Shown one piece after another: positions 1 to 8,595 of a DNA stretch of 64,000 bases (within the stretch, counting starts at the first letter, position 1; every line of letters starts with the position of its first letter). The stretch covers positions 93,543-157,542 of the forward strand of contig CAKTTB010000003.1 in assembly GCA_934613505.1 (NCBI GenBank), written 5' to 3'. The stretch comes from an uncultured Oscillospiraceae bacterium. Its GTDB lineage: Bacteria > Bacillota > Clostridia > Oscillospirales > Oscillospiraceae. Made by a program: the position numbers and the translations under genes. Below the pieces are notes generated by a model. That model saw nothing but the letters and a program-made list of their open reading frames with translations. It had not been told where the DNA came from and searched no databases.

Positions 1-1
1 A

Positions 2-184
2 AAGCTCGGCAAGGCCACGCATGTGGACGAGAACAAAAATACCTTTGTCCGCCTGTACGGCATCGGCGCATGCTCGAAGATGATCGAGGCGGAGACAAAG
101 AGCGCCATCGCCGCGCTGTCCTGCTTCCAGAACTCAGATTTCCTCGTGGAAATGGCCGGGCAGTTGGCGCTGCGCGAATATTGA
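2..184 (+). CDS. ispA: Polyprenyl (farnesyl/geranyl) diphosphate synthase, C-terminal end
   Basis: Only the last 60 residues are in the window; the 5' part lies upstream. The frame ends with TGA at 182-184. The fragment has the LGKATHVDENKNTFVRLYG pattern, resembling the C-terminal segment of IspA-type prenyl synthases (LGK...K.T.V.LYG), followed by an Ala-rich helix. IspA condenses IPP with DMAPP/GPP to give FPP for undecaprenyl and other isoprenoids. Its place directly before OLE RNA, oapA and dxs matches the known isoprenoid gene order around OLE RNA and supports the call. The catalytic Asp-rich motifs are not visible, so chain length cannot be judged. Confidence 0.8.
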   Translation, partial: KLGKATHVDENKNTFVRLYGIGACSKMIEAETKSAIAALSCFQNSDFLVEMAGQLALREY

Positions 185-239
185 TGTATAAAAATGGGCA
201 GTCCGGCCCTATTGTCACAGAAAGTTTATGAATATTAAC

Positions 240-268
240 TTGTATATACAGCTGTAATATGCTATACT
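240..268 (+). promoter_or_regulatory. Sigma-A promoter of the OLE RNA
   Basis: TTGTAT (240-245) and TATACT (263-268) are separated by exactly 17 bases. A TG at 260-261 makes this an extended -10 promoter. The predicted start near G275 coincides with the first base of the helix that closes the RNA. It lies 56 bases after the ispA stop, so the RNA can be made independently of the upstream operon. Confidence 0.8.
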
Positions 269-274
269 GTTCTG

Positions 275-909
275 GCAATGGCGCAGTATCCTAGTCAGCT
301 TTGCCGGCTGCGAGGAAGGGCCTAAAAATCCTTTGATTGGCATACCTGTGAACCCCGTGGTGTCTGCTTCTTACGCCCAGTCTGGGGTGGATGCTGTGGG
401 AAGGCGATTTTGCGCCTGCGGCGGACGGGCTGTCTCCAATGGCATGGAGAAGATGACCCGGTCGCTGTGGAGACTGGATATTGTGCAGCGGCGAACTCCC
501 TTCGTGGTATCCGACCGTTGTACGATACCGGATATGAACCTGCATTGCGGTGCTACCCGGCTTTAAGCCGTGAACGCTGTGTGCAGAGTAGCCTGCCTTG
601 CGTGAACCGGCCGGGAAAGGGAAGCTGATGCGTCAAGCGCTCATGGCCTTGAGCGCAGACGATATTCCCTTGAAAGACGGTTTGCAAAAGAGGATAAGAG
701 TCGGTTCAAGCTGTGGTGGAAATCACCTAGACTGTCGAAAGGGCCTTTGTGGGATTGCGGTACGGACTAAGTGGCAATCGGGTAGTGACCATGGCGACAG
801 GCCAACGCGAGCATGAAAGGGGAACCACCTCCATCGGCGACGAGAGGATGCTCCCGGGGAAAACAAACCCGACCTAAGCCGTAAGATTAATCATAAGAGC
901 TGCCATTGC
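275..909 (+). ncRNA. ole: OLE RNA (ornate, large, extremophilic RNA)
   Basis: This is a roughly 635-base stretch with no convincing gene, between ispA and a gene for an OapA-like membrane protein followed by dxs, tlyA, nadK, argR and recN. That is the published neighbourhood of OLE RNA, and the length fits the family (about 600 nt). The 5' end GCAATGGC (275-282) is exactly complementary to GCCATTGC (902-909), giving a closing helix that starts at the predicted transcription start. OLE RNA forms a membrane-associated ribonucleoprotein with OapA; in Bacillus (Alkalihalobacillus) halodurans it is linked to growth in cold, alcohols and altered Mg2+. Short open frames inside lack ribosome binding sites and overlap each other in different frames. 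The exact 3' end is inferred from the helix. An Rfam OLE covariance search was not possible here. Confidence 0.88.
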
Positions 910-929
910 ATATCCAGAAAGAAACGCGG

Positions 930-978
930 GAGCGGACGGCGGATCGGCTCCGCCATCCGCTCCTTCGGCATTTTATTC
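930..978 (+). terminator. Hairpin after OLE RNA, leaky terminator or processing site
   Basis: Arms 930-943 and 949-962 pair over 14 positions with a single C/A mismatch and a 5-base loop. The following stretch CTTCGGCATTTTATT has only a short T run starting 9 bases away. Termination is therefore probably partial, letting some transcripts continue into oapA and dxs. Confidence 0.55.
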
Positions 979-1035
979 CGGCAGTTCCGCGCAGCGCGGC
1001 GCTGTCTGAGAGACCCTCGATGTGTGGAGGCTGTT

Positions 1036-1629
1036 TTGGCTGCTGCAAAGAAGAAAAAAACCGGCAAGTCATCCGGAACGGATTTTAAGTGGATCGCGCT
1101 GATCTTCCTGCTGACTGTGCTGATCTCCGCGGTGATGAGCTTCGTTTCCTCCAATCTTCTGGAGGGCGCGGGGCTTGTCCTGTCGTTTGTGATCCTGATC
1201 TGCATCGTTTTGATCGGTATTTTATTTGATATTATCGGCGTCGCCGTGACTGCGGCGGATGAAGCGCCGTTTCACGCCATGGCGTCGCGTAAGGTGCCGG
1301 AGGCGACGGACGCGCTGCGCCTGATCCGCAACGCCAACAAGGTCTCCTCGTTCTGCAACGATGTGATCGGCGATATCTGCGGCGTTATCTCCGGCTCGGC
1401 CGCGGCGGTGATCGCTGCGCGTGTGCTGCTGCTCGGAGGCAGCGGCTCGGAAATTTTTGTGACGCTCCTGCTGTCCGCCCTCGTGTCGGGCGTGACGGTC
1501 GGCGGCAAGGCCTGCGGAAAGTCGCTGGCGATGAACTCCAGCACGGCTGTTGTGCGCGCAGCCGCGAAGGCGCTGTGCTTTTTCCGGACACTCCCGGAGC
1601 GGTTCCGGAAAAAGCAGAAAAAGAAATAA
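1036..1629 (+). CDS. oapA: OLE-associated membrane protein OapA
   Basis: Integral membrane protein of about 197 residues with a Lys-rich N terminus, a hydrophobic helix (about residues 18-38), a second long hydrophobic segment (about 45-75) running into the conserved DIIGVAVTAADE stretch, and further hydrophobic segments near 130-165. The C terminus is very basic (RKKQKKK). The DIIGVAVTAADE and NANKVSSFCNDVIGDICG motifs and the position right after OLE RNA identify it as OapA, the protein that anchors OLE RNA in the membrane. I chose TTG at 1036 because GGAGG (1026-1030) lies 5 bases before it; an upstream GTG at 1024 has only a weak site. dxs follows after 21 bases. OapB and OapC, the other known partners, are not in this window. 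Confidence 0.85.
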   Translation: MAAAKKKKTGKSSGTDFKWIALIFLLTVLISAVMSFVSSNLLEGAGLVLSFVILICIVLIGILFDIIGVAVTAADEAPFHAMASRKVPEATDALRLIRNANKVSSFCNDVIGDICGVISGSAAAVIAARVLLLGGSGSEIFVTLLLSALVSGVTVGGKACGKSLAMNSSTAVVRAAAKALCFFRTLPERFRKKQKKK

Positions 1630-1650
1630 CTGCGCGATCGCGAGGTTTGC

Positions 1651-3489
1651 ATGATTTTAGAGACAATCCATTCCCGGGAGGATCTGCTGGCGCTGCCGGA
1701 GCAGCAGTTGCCGGCGCTGTGTGACGAGATCCGCCAGTTCCTTGTGCAGAACGTCAGCCGGACGGGCGGCCATCTGGCCTCCAATCTCGGCATTGTAGAG
1801 ACGACTGTCGCACTTCACCGGGTCTTTGATACCAGCCGGGACCGGCTGGTCTTCGACGTGGGACACCAGTGCTACGTCCATAAAATTCTGACCGGCCGCA
1901 TGGAGCAGTTCGCCACGCTCCGCCAGCAGGGCGGGATCTCCGGCTTTCCGAAGCCGTGTGAGAGCGTCCATGACGCGTTCATTGCCGGCCATGCCTCCAA
2001 TGCGGTTTCCGTCGCGCTTGGCATGGCGCGTGCACGGACACTGTCCGGAGACGATTATCATGTGCTGGCACTTCTGGGCGACGGCGCGCTGACCGGCGGC
2101 CTTGCCTATGAGGGCTTTAATAACGCCGGTGCGAGCCGCGAGCCGATGATCGTCCTGCTCAACGACAACGGCATGTCCATCACACCGAATGTCGGCGCGA
2201 TCTCCCGGTATCTCGCGCAGGCGCGCCTGCGCCCGGGCTACCTTGATCTGAAGCTCTGGTACCGGAATCTGACGTCCGGCAGCAGCTTTGGCCGGAAATT
2301 ATATGCGCTGACCCATAAGATCAAAGAGAGAATGAAGCGCTCCCTTCTCGGGACAACGCTTTTTGAAAACCTGGGCTTTACGTATCTCGGGCCGGTCGAC
2401 GGCCACGATATCCCACGGATCGAGGCGCTTCTGCGGACAGCTGTGTCATTGCAGGAGCCGGTCGTCATCCATCTCATCACCAAAAAGGGCAAGGGCTACG
2501 CGCCGGCGGAGCAGACGCCGCAGGATTTCCACGGCGTCGGCCGGTTCGACCCAGATACCGGCATGCCTGCCGCGTCCGCCGCGCCTGCGTTCTCTGACGC
2601 ATTCGGGCAGGCGCTCTGCAAGGCGGCTGCCGCCGACGATACCGTCTGCGCCATCACGGCTGCCATGCAGCACGGGACCGGGCTGGACCCGTTCGCAGCT
2701 GCTTACCCGGAGCGTTTTTTTGATGTGGGCATTGCCGAAGGCCATGCGGTCTGTATGGCAGCCGGGCTTGCCAAGCAGGGCATGAAGCCGGTCGTGGCGA
2801 TCTATTCAACGTTCCTGCAGCGCGCCTACGACATGCTCCAGCATGACGTTGCGCTGCAGCAGCTGCACGTGGTCTTCGCCGTCGACCGCTGCGGGCTTGT
2901 CGGCGAGGACGGCGAGACCCATCAGGGCATGTTTGACGTGGGCTATCTGCGGCAGGTGCCGGGAATGAAGATCTTCTGCCCGGCAAGCTTTGCGGAGCTG
3001 CAGGAGGACCTGCAGAAGGCACTGTATGTCTGCACCGGTCCTGCGGCGATCCGCTATCCACGTAGGACGGAAGGAAGCTACACGCAGACATCCGCTGAAA
3101 CGCGCCTCTGCGAGGGCTACACCTGTACGGTTGTCTGCTACGGAACGATGATCAACGCCGTGCTGCAGGCTGCGGACACCATGCGCGCTGCAGGCTACCG
3201 GCCGGAGATCCTGAAGCTGCGGACAATCTCTCCGGTCGACTGGGCGGCAATTGAAGCGTCCGTCCGCAAAACGAAACGGATCTTCGTCTTTGAAGAGACA
3301 TCCGACCGCGAATGCCTTGCCGACGAGATCTTTGCCCATTTGATCGAAGCCGGGATCCCGGCGGTCTGCCATAAGCGCAATCTTGGCAGAAAACCGGTCC
3401 CGCACGGCAGCTGTCAGGCACTGCTGACCGCGGCAGGACTGGACGCGGCGTCCATCACACAGATGATGCAGGAGGAGCTTGGCCGATGA
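1651..3489 (+). CDS. dxs: 1-deoxy-D-xylulose-5-phosphate synthase
   Basis: This thiamine diphosphate enzyme condenses pyruvate and glyceraldehyde 3-phosphate, the first step of the MEP isoprenoid pathway. The product is 612 residues, normal for Dxs. The N-terminal TPP domain shows GGHLASNLG (about 39-47), GHQCYVHK (71-78) and GDGALTGG (143-150) followed by the paired Asn of FNN. The middle transketolase domain carries DVGIAEGHAV and the DRCGLVGEDGETHQG segment, and a C-terminal domain follows. The pathway fits with ispA upstream. The stop overlaps the tlyA start by 4 bases (ATGA), so the two are translationally coupled. Confidence 0.97.
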   Translation: MILETIHSREDLLALPEQQLPALCDEIRQFLVQNVSRTGGHLASNLGIVETTVALHRVFDTSRDRLVFDVGHQCYVHKILTGRMEQFATLRQQGGISGFPKPCESVHDAFIAGHASNAVSVALGMARARTLSGDDYHVLALLGDGALTGGLAYEGFNNAGASREPMIVLLNDNGMSITPNVGAISRYLAQARLRPGYLDLKLWYRNLTSGSSFGRKLYALTHKIKERMKRSLLGTTLFENLGFTYLGPVDGHDIPRIEALLRTAVSLQEPVVIHLITKKGKGYAPAEQTPQDFHGVGRFDPDTGMPAASAAPAFSDAFGQALCKAAAADDTVCAITAAMQHGTGLDPFAAAYPERFFDVGIAEGHAVCMAAGLAKQGMKPVVAIYSTFLQRAYDMLQHDVALQQLHVVFAVDRCGLVGEDGETHQGMFDVGYLRQVPGMKIFCPASFAELQEDLQKALYVCTGPAAIRYPRRTEGSYTQTSAETRLCEGYTCTVVCYGTMINAVLQAADTMRAAGYRPEILKLRTISPVDWAAIEASVRKTKRIFVFEETSDRECLADEIFAHLIEAGIPAVCHKRNLGRKPVPHGSCQALLTAAGLDAASITQMMQEELGR

Positions 3490-4295
3490 AGCATAAGGAG
3501 CGGCTGGATGTGCTGCTGGTTTCGCGCAATCTCGCAGAATCCAGAAGCAAGGCGCAGGCCATGATCATGGCAGGCGAGGTTTATGTAAACGAACAGAAGG
3601 CCGATAAGGCCGGTCTGGAGATCAATATCGACGAGGATCCCGTCATCGAGGTGCGCGGCAGTGCGTGCCCGTATGTGAGCCGCGGCGGGCTGAAGCTGGA
3701 AAAGGCGCTGCGGGACTTTCATGTAGACCCGACAGGCTATGTGTGCAGCGATTCCGGTGCATCGACCGGCGGCTTTACCGACTGCCTGCTGCAGCAGGGC
3801 GCGAGCAAGGTCTTTGCCATCGACGTCGGCTACGGCCAGTTGGCGTGGAAGATCCGCTCCGACCCGCGCGTAGTCGTAATGGAGCGAACGAATATCCGCT
3901 ATGTCACGCCGGAAGACCTTGGAGAACCGCTCGATCTGTCGGTGGTGGACGTATCGTTCATCTCGCTGAAGATCGTGCTTCCGGCCATTCAGAAGCTGCT
4001 GAAGCCGACGGGGCAGGTGCTTTGCCTCATCAAGCCGCAGTTTGAAGCCGGGAAAGAGAAGATCGGGAAAAAAGGCGTCGTGCGTGACCCCGCGGTGCAT
4101 GCCGAGGTTCTGCAGAACTTTACGGCGCTGGCAGACAGCCTGCACTTTACCATCCGGAATCTGACGTTTTCGCCGGTCAAGGGGCCGGAGGGGAATATCG
4201 AATTTTTGGCGCACCTGGCCATGCAGCCGGAAGACGCCTGTCAGCTCGATATCGAAGCACTTGTCGCGCAGGCACACGAAGCATTGAAAGGTTGA
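3486..4295 (+). CDS. tlyA: TlyA family rRNA (cytidine-2'-O)-methyltransferase
   Basis: 269 residues. An N-terminal S4 RNA-binding domain (about 5-65; LDVLLVSRNLAESRSKAQAM and the GEVYVN strand) is followed by an FtsJ/RrmJ-like SAM methyltransferase fold with the SDSGASTGGFTDCLL SAM-binding loop (about 82-95) and DLSVVDVSFISLK. TlyA proteins 2'-O-methylate 16S and/or 23S rRNA; some have been described as haemolysins, a role not suggested here. It sits between dxs and nadK, as is usual in Firmicutes. Confidence 0.93.
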   Translation: MKHKERLDVLLVSRNLAESRSKAQAMIMAGEVYVNEQKADKAGLEINIDEDPVIEVRGSACPYVSRGGLKLEKALRDFHVDPTGYVCSDSGASTGGFTDCLLQQGASKVFAIDVGYGQLAWKIRSDPRVVVMERTNIRYVTPEDLGEPLDLSVVDVSFISLKIVLPAIQKLLKPTGQVLCLIKPQFEAGKEKIGKKGVVRDPAVHAEVLQNFTALADSLHFTIRNLTFSPVKGPEGNIEFLAHLAMQPEDACQLDIEALVAQAHEALKG

Positions 4296-4302
4296 CCGCA
4301 GT

Positions 4303-5169
4303 ATGAAGATCGTCGTTTCGCCGAACCCGTATCGGGACAAACAATTCAAGAATGCCAGACAGGCCTGCAGCATCCTGCGGGAAGCGGGCGCAGAGGTTGC
4401 GCTGTGCCTTCCGTTCGATGTGGACAAGAATTTCGAGATCCCGTCCGACCTCCGCTTCCGGGATATCCAGAGGGAGATCAAAACGGCGGACATGCTCGTC
4501 TGCTTTGGCGGCGACGGTACGATTTTGCACGCGTCCAAGATCGCGACGGAGCATTCCATTCCCATTCTGGGCGTGAATATCGGCACGATGGGCTTCATCG
4601 CGGAGCTGGAAGCGGGTGAGATCGAGCTGCTGCGGAAGATCCCGCAGGGGGATTATACCGTAGAAGAGCGCACGATGCTGGACGTTTCCGTGACAGGCGG
4701 TAGGCAGACGCTCTTCCACGAGACGGCGCTCAACGACGCCGTCATCACCAAGGGCGCCATTGCCCGCGTGGTGCAGCTGGCCATTTACTGCGACGGCGTG
4801 GAGGCGACGAGCTTCTCCGGCGACGGCGTCATCCTCTGCACGCCGACCGGCTCGACGGCCTATTCCATGTCCGCCGGCGGTCCGATCGTCGAGCCGTCTG
4901 CAAAAAACTTCCTCATCACGCCGATCTGCGCGCATGCCATGCTGGCCAAGAGCATCGTGGTCGCGCCGAGCCGCGTCGTGACGGTCCGGGTCGGCAAGGT
5001 CGGGCGGCACAACGCGTTTTTGTCCGTTGACGGCGGGCGGGCGTTCCGCCTGAATGTCGGCGACGAGATCACAGTGAAAAGCTCCCAGAAGGTCACGCGG
5101 CTGGTGCGGCTTAAGAATACGAGCTTTTTTGAGATTCTGAATAAGAAATTCATTGAAAAAATGAGGTAA
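4303..5169 (+). CDS. nadK: NAD kinase
   Basis: 288 residues, typical of bacterial NAD kinases, which phosphorylate NAD to NADP using ATP or polyphosphate. Visible signatures are the GGDGT motif (LVCFGGDGTILHA, about 68-72), NIGTMGFIAELE, an NDAVITKG stretch and the PTGSTAYSMSAGGPI motif. It starts 7 bases after tlyA and ends 7 bases before argR, so it belongs to the same operon. Confidence 0.96.
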   Translation: MKIVVSPNPYRDKQFKNARQACSILREAGAEVALCLPFDVDKNFEIPSDLRFRDIQREIKTADMLVCFGGDGTILHASKIATEHSIPILGVNIGTMGFIAELEAGEIELLRKIPQGDYTVEERTMLDVSVTGGRQTLFHETALNDAVITKGAIARVVQLAIYCDGVEATSFSGDGVILCTPTGSTAYSMSAGGPIVEPSAKNFLITPICAHAMLAKSIVVAPSRVVTVRVGKVGRHNAFLSVDGGRAFRLNVGDEITVKSSQKVTRLVRLKNTSFFEILNKKFIEKMR

Positions 5170-5176
5170 TTCCCAT

Positions 5177-5632
5177 ATGAAATCGAAACGGCAGGAAAAA
5201 ATCCTGGAGCTGATCCTCGACCACAGTGTCCAGACGCAGGAGCAGCTGCTTGCGGAGCTGGAGGCTGCCGGCTTCCGCACCACGCAGGCCACGATCTCCC
5301 GCGATATCAAGCAGCTGCGCATCATCAAGGAACTTGGGCCGCACGGAACCTATCGCTATTCCACCGCGCCGAAGCCCGCGGAGCATACGTTCTCCGCCAA
5401 GCTCAACCTGATCTTCCGGCAGTGCATCACGAGCGTCGAATACGCACAGAACATGATCGTCATCAAGACTATGCCGGGTCTTGCCAACGGCGCGGCTGCC
5501 GCCATCGACAAGCTGAACATCCCGGAGCTTCTGGGCACGCTGGCCGGAGACGATACGTGCTTCGCCGTTCTCAAGGACACACAGGCGGCCGCGAACCTCT
5601 GCGCAGAGATCCGGGAACAGATCGAACACTGA
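5177..5632 (+). CDS. argR: Arginine repressor ArgR/AhrC
   Basis: 151 residues, full length. The N-terminal winged helix (about 1-70) has EQLLAELEAAGFRTTQATIS followed by RDIKQLRI, the recognition-helix pattern of the family. The C-terminal part (about 80-150) is the arginine-binding hexamerisation domain; it has GDDTCFAVL, where the family has the GDDT ligand motif. It represses arginine biosynthesis and activates catabolism when arginine is bound. No arginine genes are nearby; the nadK-argR-recN order is conserved in Firmicutes and not functionally related to arginine. Confidence 0.95.
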   Translation: MKSKRQEKILELILDHSVQTQEQLLAELEAAGFRTTQATISRDIKQLRIIKELGPHGTYRYSTAPKPAEHTFSAKLNLIFRQCITSVEYAQNMIVIKTMPGLANGAAAAIDKLNIPELLGTLAGDDTCFAVLKDTQAAANLCAEIREQIEH

Positions 5633-5657
5633 CGCCGCGCAGACAGGAGGGAGACCC

Positions 5658-7337
5658 ATGCTTTCTACCCTGCATATCGAAAATATTGCCGTTATTGAAC
5701 AGGCAGAGATCACATTTGACCATGGCTTCAATGTCCTGACCGGTGAGACCGGCGCGGGCAAGTCGATCGTCATTGACGCGATCTCTGCCATTTTAGGTGA
5801 GCGCGCCTCCCGCGAGATGATCCGCACCGGCGCGCAGAAGGCGTTTGTCAGCGCGATCTTTACCGGCGTGCCGGAGCTGCCGTGGTTCGCGGAAAATCAG
5901 GTGCCGTATGAGCCGGAGCTGGGAATCTCCCGCGAGATCTTCGCCGACGGCAAAAACAGCTGCCGCGTGAGCGGTAAGCCCGTCACGGTCTCCACGCTCC
6001 GCAGGCTCGGCACCCAGCTCATCCAGATCCACGGCCAGAACGACTCCCAGCAGCTGTTTGACGAGGCGACGCATATTGGCTATCTTGACCTGTTTGCCCA
6101 TGACGAGGCGCTGCTGGCAGCGTACCGGCAGGCGTATGACAAGGTCAGCGCTGTGCAGCAGGAGATCCGACGGCTGTCCATGGACGAATCGGAGAAGCTC
6201 CGGCTGGTCGAGACGCTCAAATTCCAGATCGACGAGATCGAGCGTGCGGAGCTGCAGCCCGGCGAGGAGGACGAGCTTTCCGAACGCCGAAAGGTGCTGC
6301 AGAACGCCGAAAAGCTGACGGACGCAATTGAGTCCGCAGTCTCGGCGCTCTATGGCGATGAGACCTCCGACGGCGCGGCGGCCATGATCGCAAACGCCGC
6401 ACACGCGCTGGAAAAGGTCAGCCGGGTCTCGGACGACATGCGCGCACTCAGCGGCAGGCTGAACGATCTCATGTATACTGCGCAGGACATTGCCGACGAG
6501 CTGCGGGATAAAAAGGACGATCTGACCTATTCCGCAGACGAGCTGGAACAGATCGAAGAGCGGCTCGATACCCTGCACAAGCTCAAGCGCAAATACGGCG
6601 GCAGCGTCGAGGACGTACTCGCTTTTCTGGAAAAGGCAAAGCAGCAGCTGGACGAGGTCGAGTTTGCCACGGACCGCATCGAGCAGCTGCAGAAAAAGTT
6701 GTCTGGGCTGCAGAAGACCATGCGTGAGGCGGGCGAAGCACTCTCACAGGCCAGAAAAGCCGCTGCGGAGCGGCTGCAGGCAGCCATTTCTGCAGAGCTG
6801 ATGCAGCTGGATATGCCGAAGATCCGCTTCGTCTGCGAGTTCTCGGAGCAGACGCCGCAGGAAAACGGTCTGGACGCCGTCCGCTTCCTGATGTCGGCCA
6901 ACGTCGGCGAAGCCCTGCGGCCGCTGTCCAAGGTCGCGTCCGGCGGCGAACTGGCGCGCATTATGCTGGCGATGAAGAACGTGCTCGCGGCCGAGGATTC
7001 CGTCGGCACGATGATCTTTGACGAGGTCGACGCCGGCGTCAGCGGCCGGGCGGCACAGAAGGTCGCCTATAAGCTCTGGACGGTCTCAAGCGGCCGTCAG
7101 GTCCTGTGCGTCACGCACCTGCCGCAGATCGCGGCGATGGCCGATACGGAGTTCACCGTGGAAAAGCGCGTAGAGAACGGACGAACCTACACAAGCGTCC
7201 TACGGCTGGATGAAGCTGGGCGCAGGCAGGAGCTGGCCCGCCTGATCGGCGGCAGCATGATCACCGAAACAACGATCGCCGGCGCGGCAGAGCTGCTGCG
7301 TCTGGCGGAGCAGACCAAACAGGGAGGACAGATATGA
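5658..7337 (+). CDS. recN: DNA repair protein RecN
   Basis: 559-residue SMC-like ATPase that recognises DNA double-strand breaks and aids recombination. Walker A GETGAGKS lies at residues 29-36, the RecN-specific QIHGQNDSQQLFD motif follows, then a long central coiled coil (about 150-380), the ABC signature VASGGELARIMLA and the Walker B region MIFDEVDAGVSGRAA. The start ATG 5658 is preceded by AGGAGGGAG. Its stop overlaps the next start by 4 bases. Confidence 0.97.
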   Translation: MLSTLHIENIAVIEQAEITFDHGFNVLTGETGAGKSIVIDAISAILGERASREMIRTGAQKAFVSAIFTGVPELPWFAENQVPYEPELGISREIFADGKNSCRVSGKPVTVSTLRRLGTQLIQIHGQNDSQQLFDEATHIGYLDLFAHDEALLAAYRQAYDKVSAVQQEIRRLSMDESEKLRLVETLKFQIDEIERAELQPGEEDELSERRKVLQNAEKLTDAIESAVSALYGDETSDGAAAMIANAAHALEKVSRVSDDMRALSGRLNDLMYTAQDIADELRDKKDDLTYSADELEQIEERLDTLHKLKRKYGGSVEDVLAFLEKAKQQLDEVEFATDRIEQLQKKLSGLQKTMREAGEALSQARKAAAERLQAAISAELMQLDMPKIRFVCEFSEQTPQENGLDAVRFLMSANVGEALRPLSKVASGGELARIMLAMKNVLAAEDSVGTMIFDEVDAGVSGRAAQKVAYKLWTVSSGRQVLCVTHLPQIAAMADTEFTVEKRVENGRTYTSVLRLDEAGRRQELARLIGGSMITETTIAGAAELLRLAEQTKQGGQI

Positions 7338-8560
7338 AGCTTCGCAGACTTTTTCTCGCGCTTCTGACCGTACTGCTTCTGTGTGCGGCGGTCAGCGCGG
7401 CGGACTATTCCGACGTTTCCGACGCCCATTGGGCGAACGAGCAGATTGTATATCTGAAAGACGAGATCACCGGCTACCCGGACGGCACGTACCGCCCGGA
7501 AAAGACCGTTTCCCGCGCAGAGTTTCTGACGCTCTTTGCCCGCATCGCTTATCCGGACGAGTGGAAGCAGGCGGAGAGCGACGAGTGGTGGAAAGCTGCC
7601 TATGACGTCTGCACGGCGCATCGGCTTCTGGATGACACGACTGGTAGCCGCACGGAAGCCATGCCGCGCGGTGAGATCGCCGCGATCCTCGGCCGGTTCT
7701 GCTCCGGCTGGGGCGGCGTCAATGAGCGTGCTGACGCGGCCAATCAGCTCGTCATCAACTGGACCGAGCAGCGCATGGAAATGGCGCAGTGGCAGCCGCT
7801 GTTTTCCGACACGAAGGAATATGAGACCTATAGCAGCAATTTACGTATCTGCACCAATCAGGGGCTTCTGACCGGCTATCCGGACGGGAGCTTCAAGCCT
7901 GCGAAGGGCGTGACACGAGCGGAAGCTGCCGCCATCCTTGCACGGCTCAAAGCGCAGCTGGCGCTGCGTGAAAAGGGCTGCGAGTATGTCTGCACGGTCG
8001 GTGATTACTGGTTGATGCAGTATGGTCTGGCTGATTCCGTCGGTCTCGGACTTTACGAACCGCTTACAGGCAAGGCAGTCAAGACAGTCGGCCTGTGGGG
8101 AGAAGCACCGTCGATCAACGGCTATGTCGTGACCGACCGGCTGCTGACCGGCACCGATGGTATGTATGTCTGGGGAAGAGCCGGCCTTTACAAGCGCAGC
8201 GGCAGCACGCTCGAGCAGATCGTGGCTGAGCCTGTGCTGGATTTCTGCTGGTACGGTGACCATACGCTCTATTACCTGAGCTGGGACGATACCAGGCCGA
8301 TGCCGTCGTATACCTATGCTGCGATGCCGGAGCCAGCCGCGTCCAAGGTCATGAAGCAGGAAACGTCCGGGCAGAATACAGTGACTACGGTCATTGCCGA
8401 GCGTGACGAAAAGAACTTCATGCAGAATCTGACGGATATCTATGTGGAGAACGGTACCGTCTATGTCGCAGGCTCGTACTGCATGGGCATGATGGATGCG
8501 CACGCCGCGCTCTATGAGGTCAAAGACGGAACACTAACTGCGCTGTTTGGCGAATATTGA
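7334..8560 (+). CDS. S-layer homology (SLH) domain protein
   Basis: 408 residues. A Sec signal peptide (KLRRLFLALLTVLLLCAAVSA) is followed by three SLH-type repeats at about residues 25-75, 85-130 and 155-205; the first and third carry the hallmark GYPDGTYRPEKTVSRAEF and GYPDGSFKPAKGVTRAEA. SLH domains bind pyruvylated secondary cell-wall polymers. The last roughly 190 residues contain repeated WYGD/YYLS-like strands, perhaps a beta-propeller, and I do not recognise a named family. The start overlaps recN by 4 bases, so it is translated from the recN operon, an unusual partnership for a surface protein. A new promoter begins at the base after its stop. Confidence 0.85.
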   Translation: MKLRRLFLALLTVLLLCAAVSAADYSDVSDAHWANEQIVYLKDEITGYPDGTYRPEKTVSRAEFLTLFARIAYPDEWKQAESDEWWKAAYDVCTAHRLLDDTTGSRTEAMPRGEIAAILGRFCSGWGGVNERADAANQLVINWTEQRMEMAQWQPLFSDTKEYETYSSNLRICTNQGLLTGYPDGSFKPAKGVTRAEAAAILARLKAQLALREKGCEYVCTVGDYWLMQYGLADSVGLGLYEPLTGKAVKTVGLWGEAPSINGYVVTDRLLTGTDGMYVWGRAGLYKRSGSTLEQIVAEPVLDFCWYGDHTLYYLSWDDTRPMPSYTYAAMPEPAASKVMKQETSGQNTVTTVIAERDEKNFMQNLTDIYVENGTVYVAGSYCMGMMDAHAALYEVKDGTLTALFGEY

Positions 8561-8589
8561 TTGACAAACCGGAACAAATCCGCTATACT
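8561..8589 (+). promoter_or_regulatory. Sigma-A promoter of the tyrS T-box transcript
   Basis: TTGACA (8561-8566) and TATACT (8584-8589) are spaced by 17 bases, so the -35 is consensus and the -10 near-consensus. The -35 begins directly after the stop codon of the SLH gene. Transcription should start near 8596. Confidence 0.88.
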
Positions 8590-8595
8590 GCAATT

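Noticed and set aside
333-816. Several 60-84 residue open frames inside the OLE RNA region
   Set aside because: They overlap each other in different frames, lack ribosome binding sites and show no protein-like composition. The region is better explained as structured RNA.
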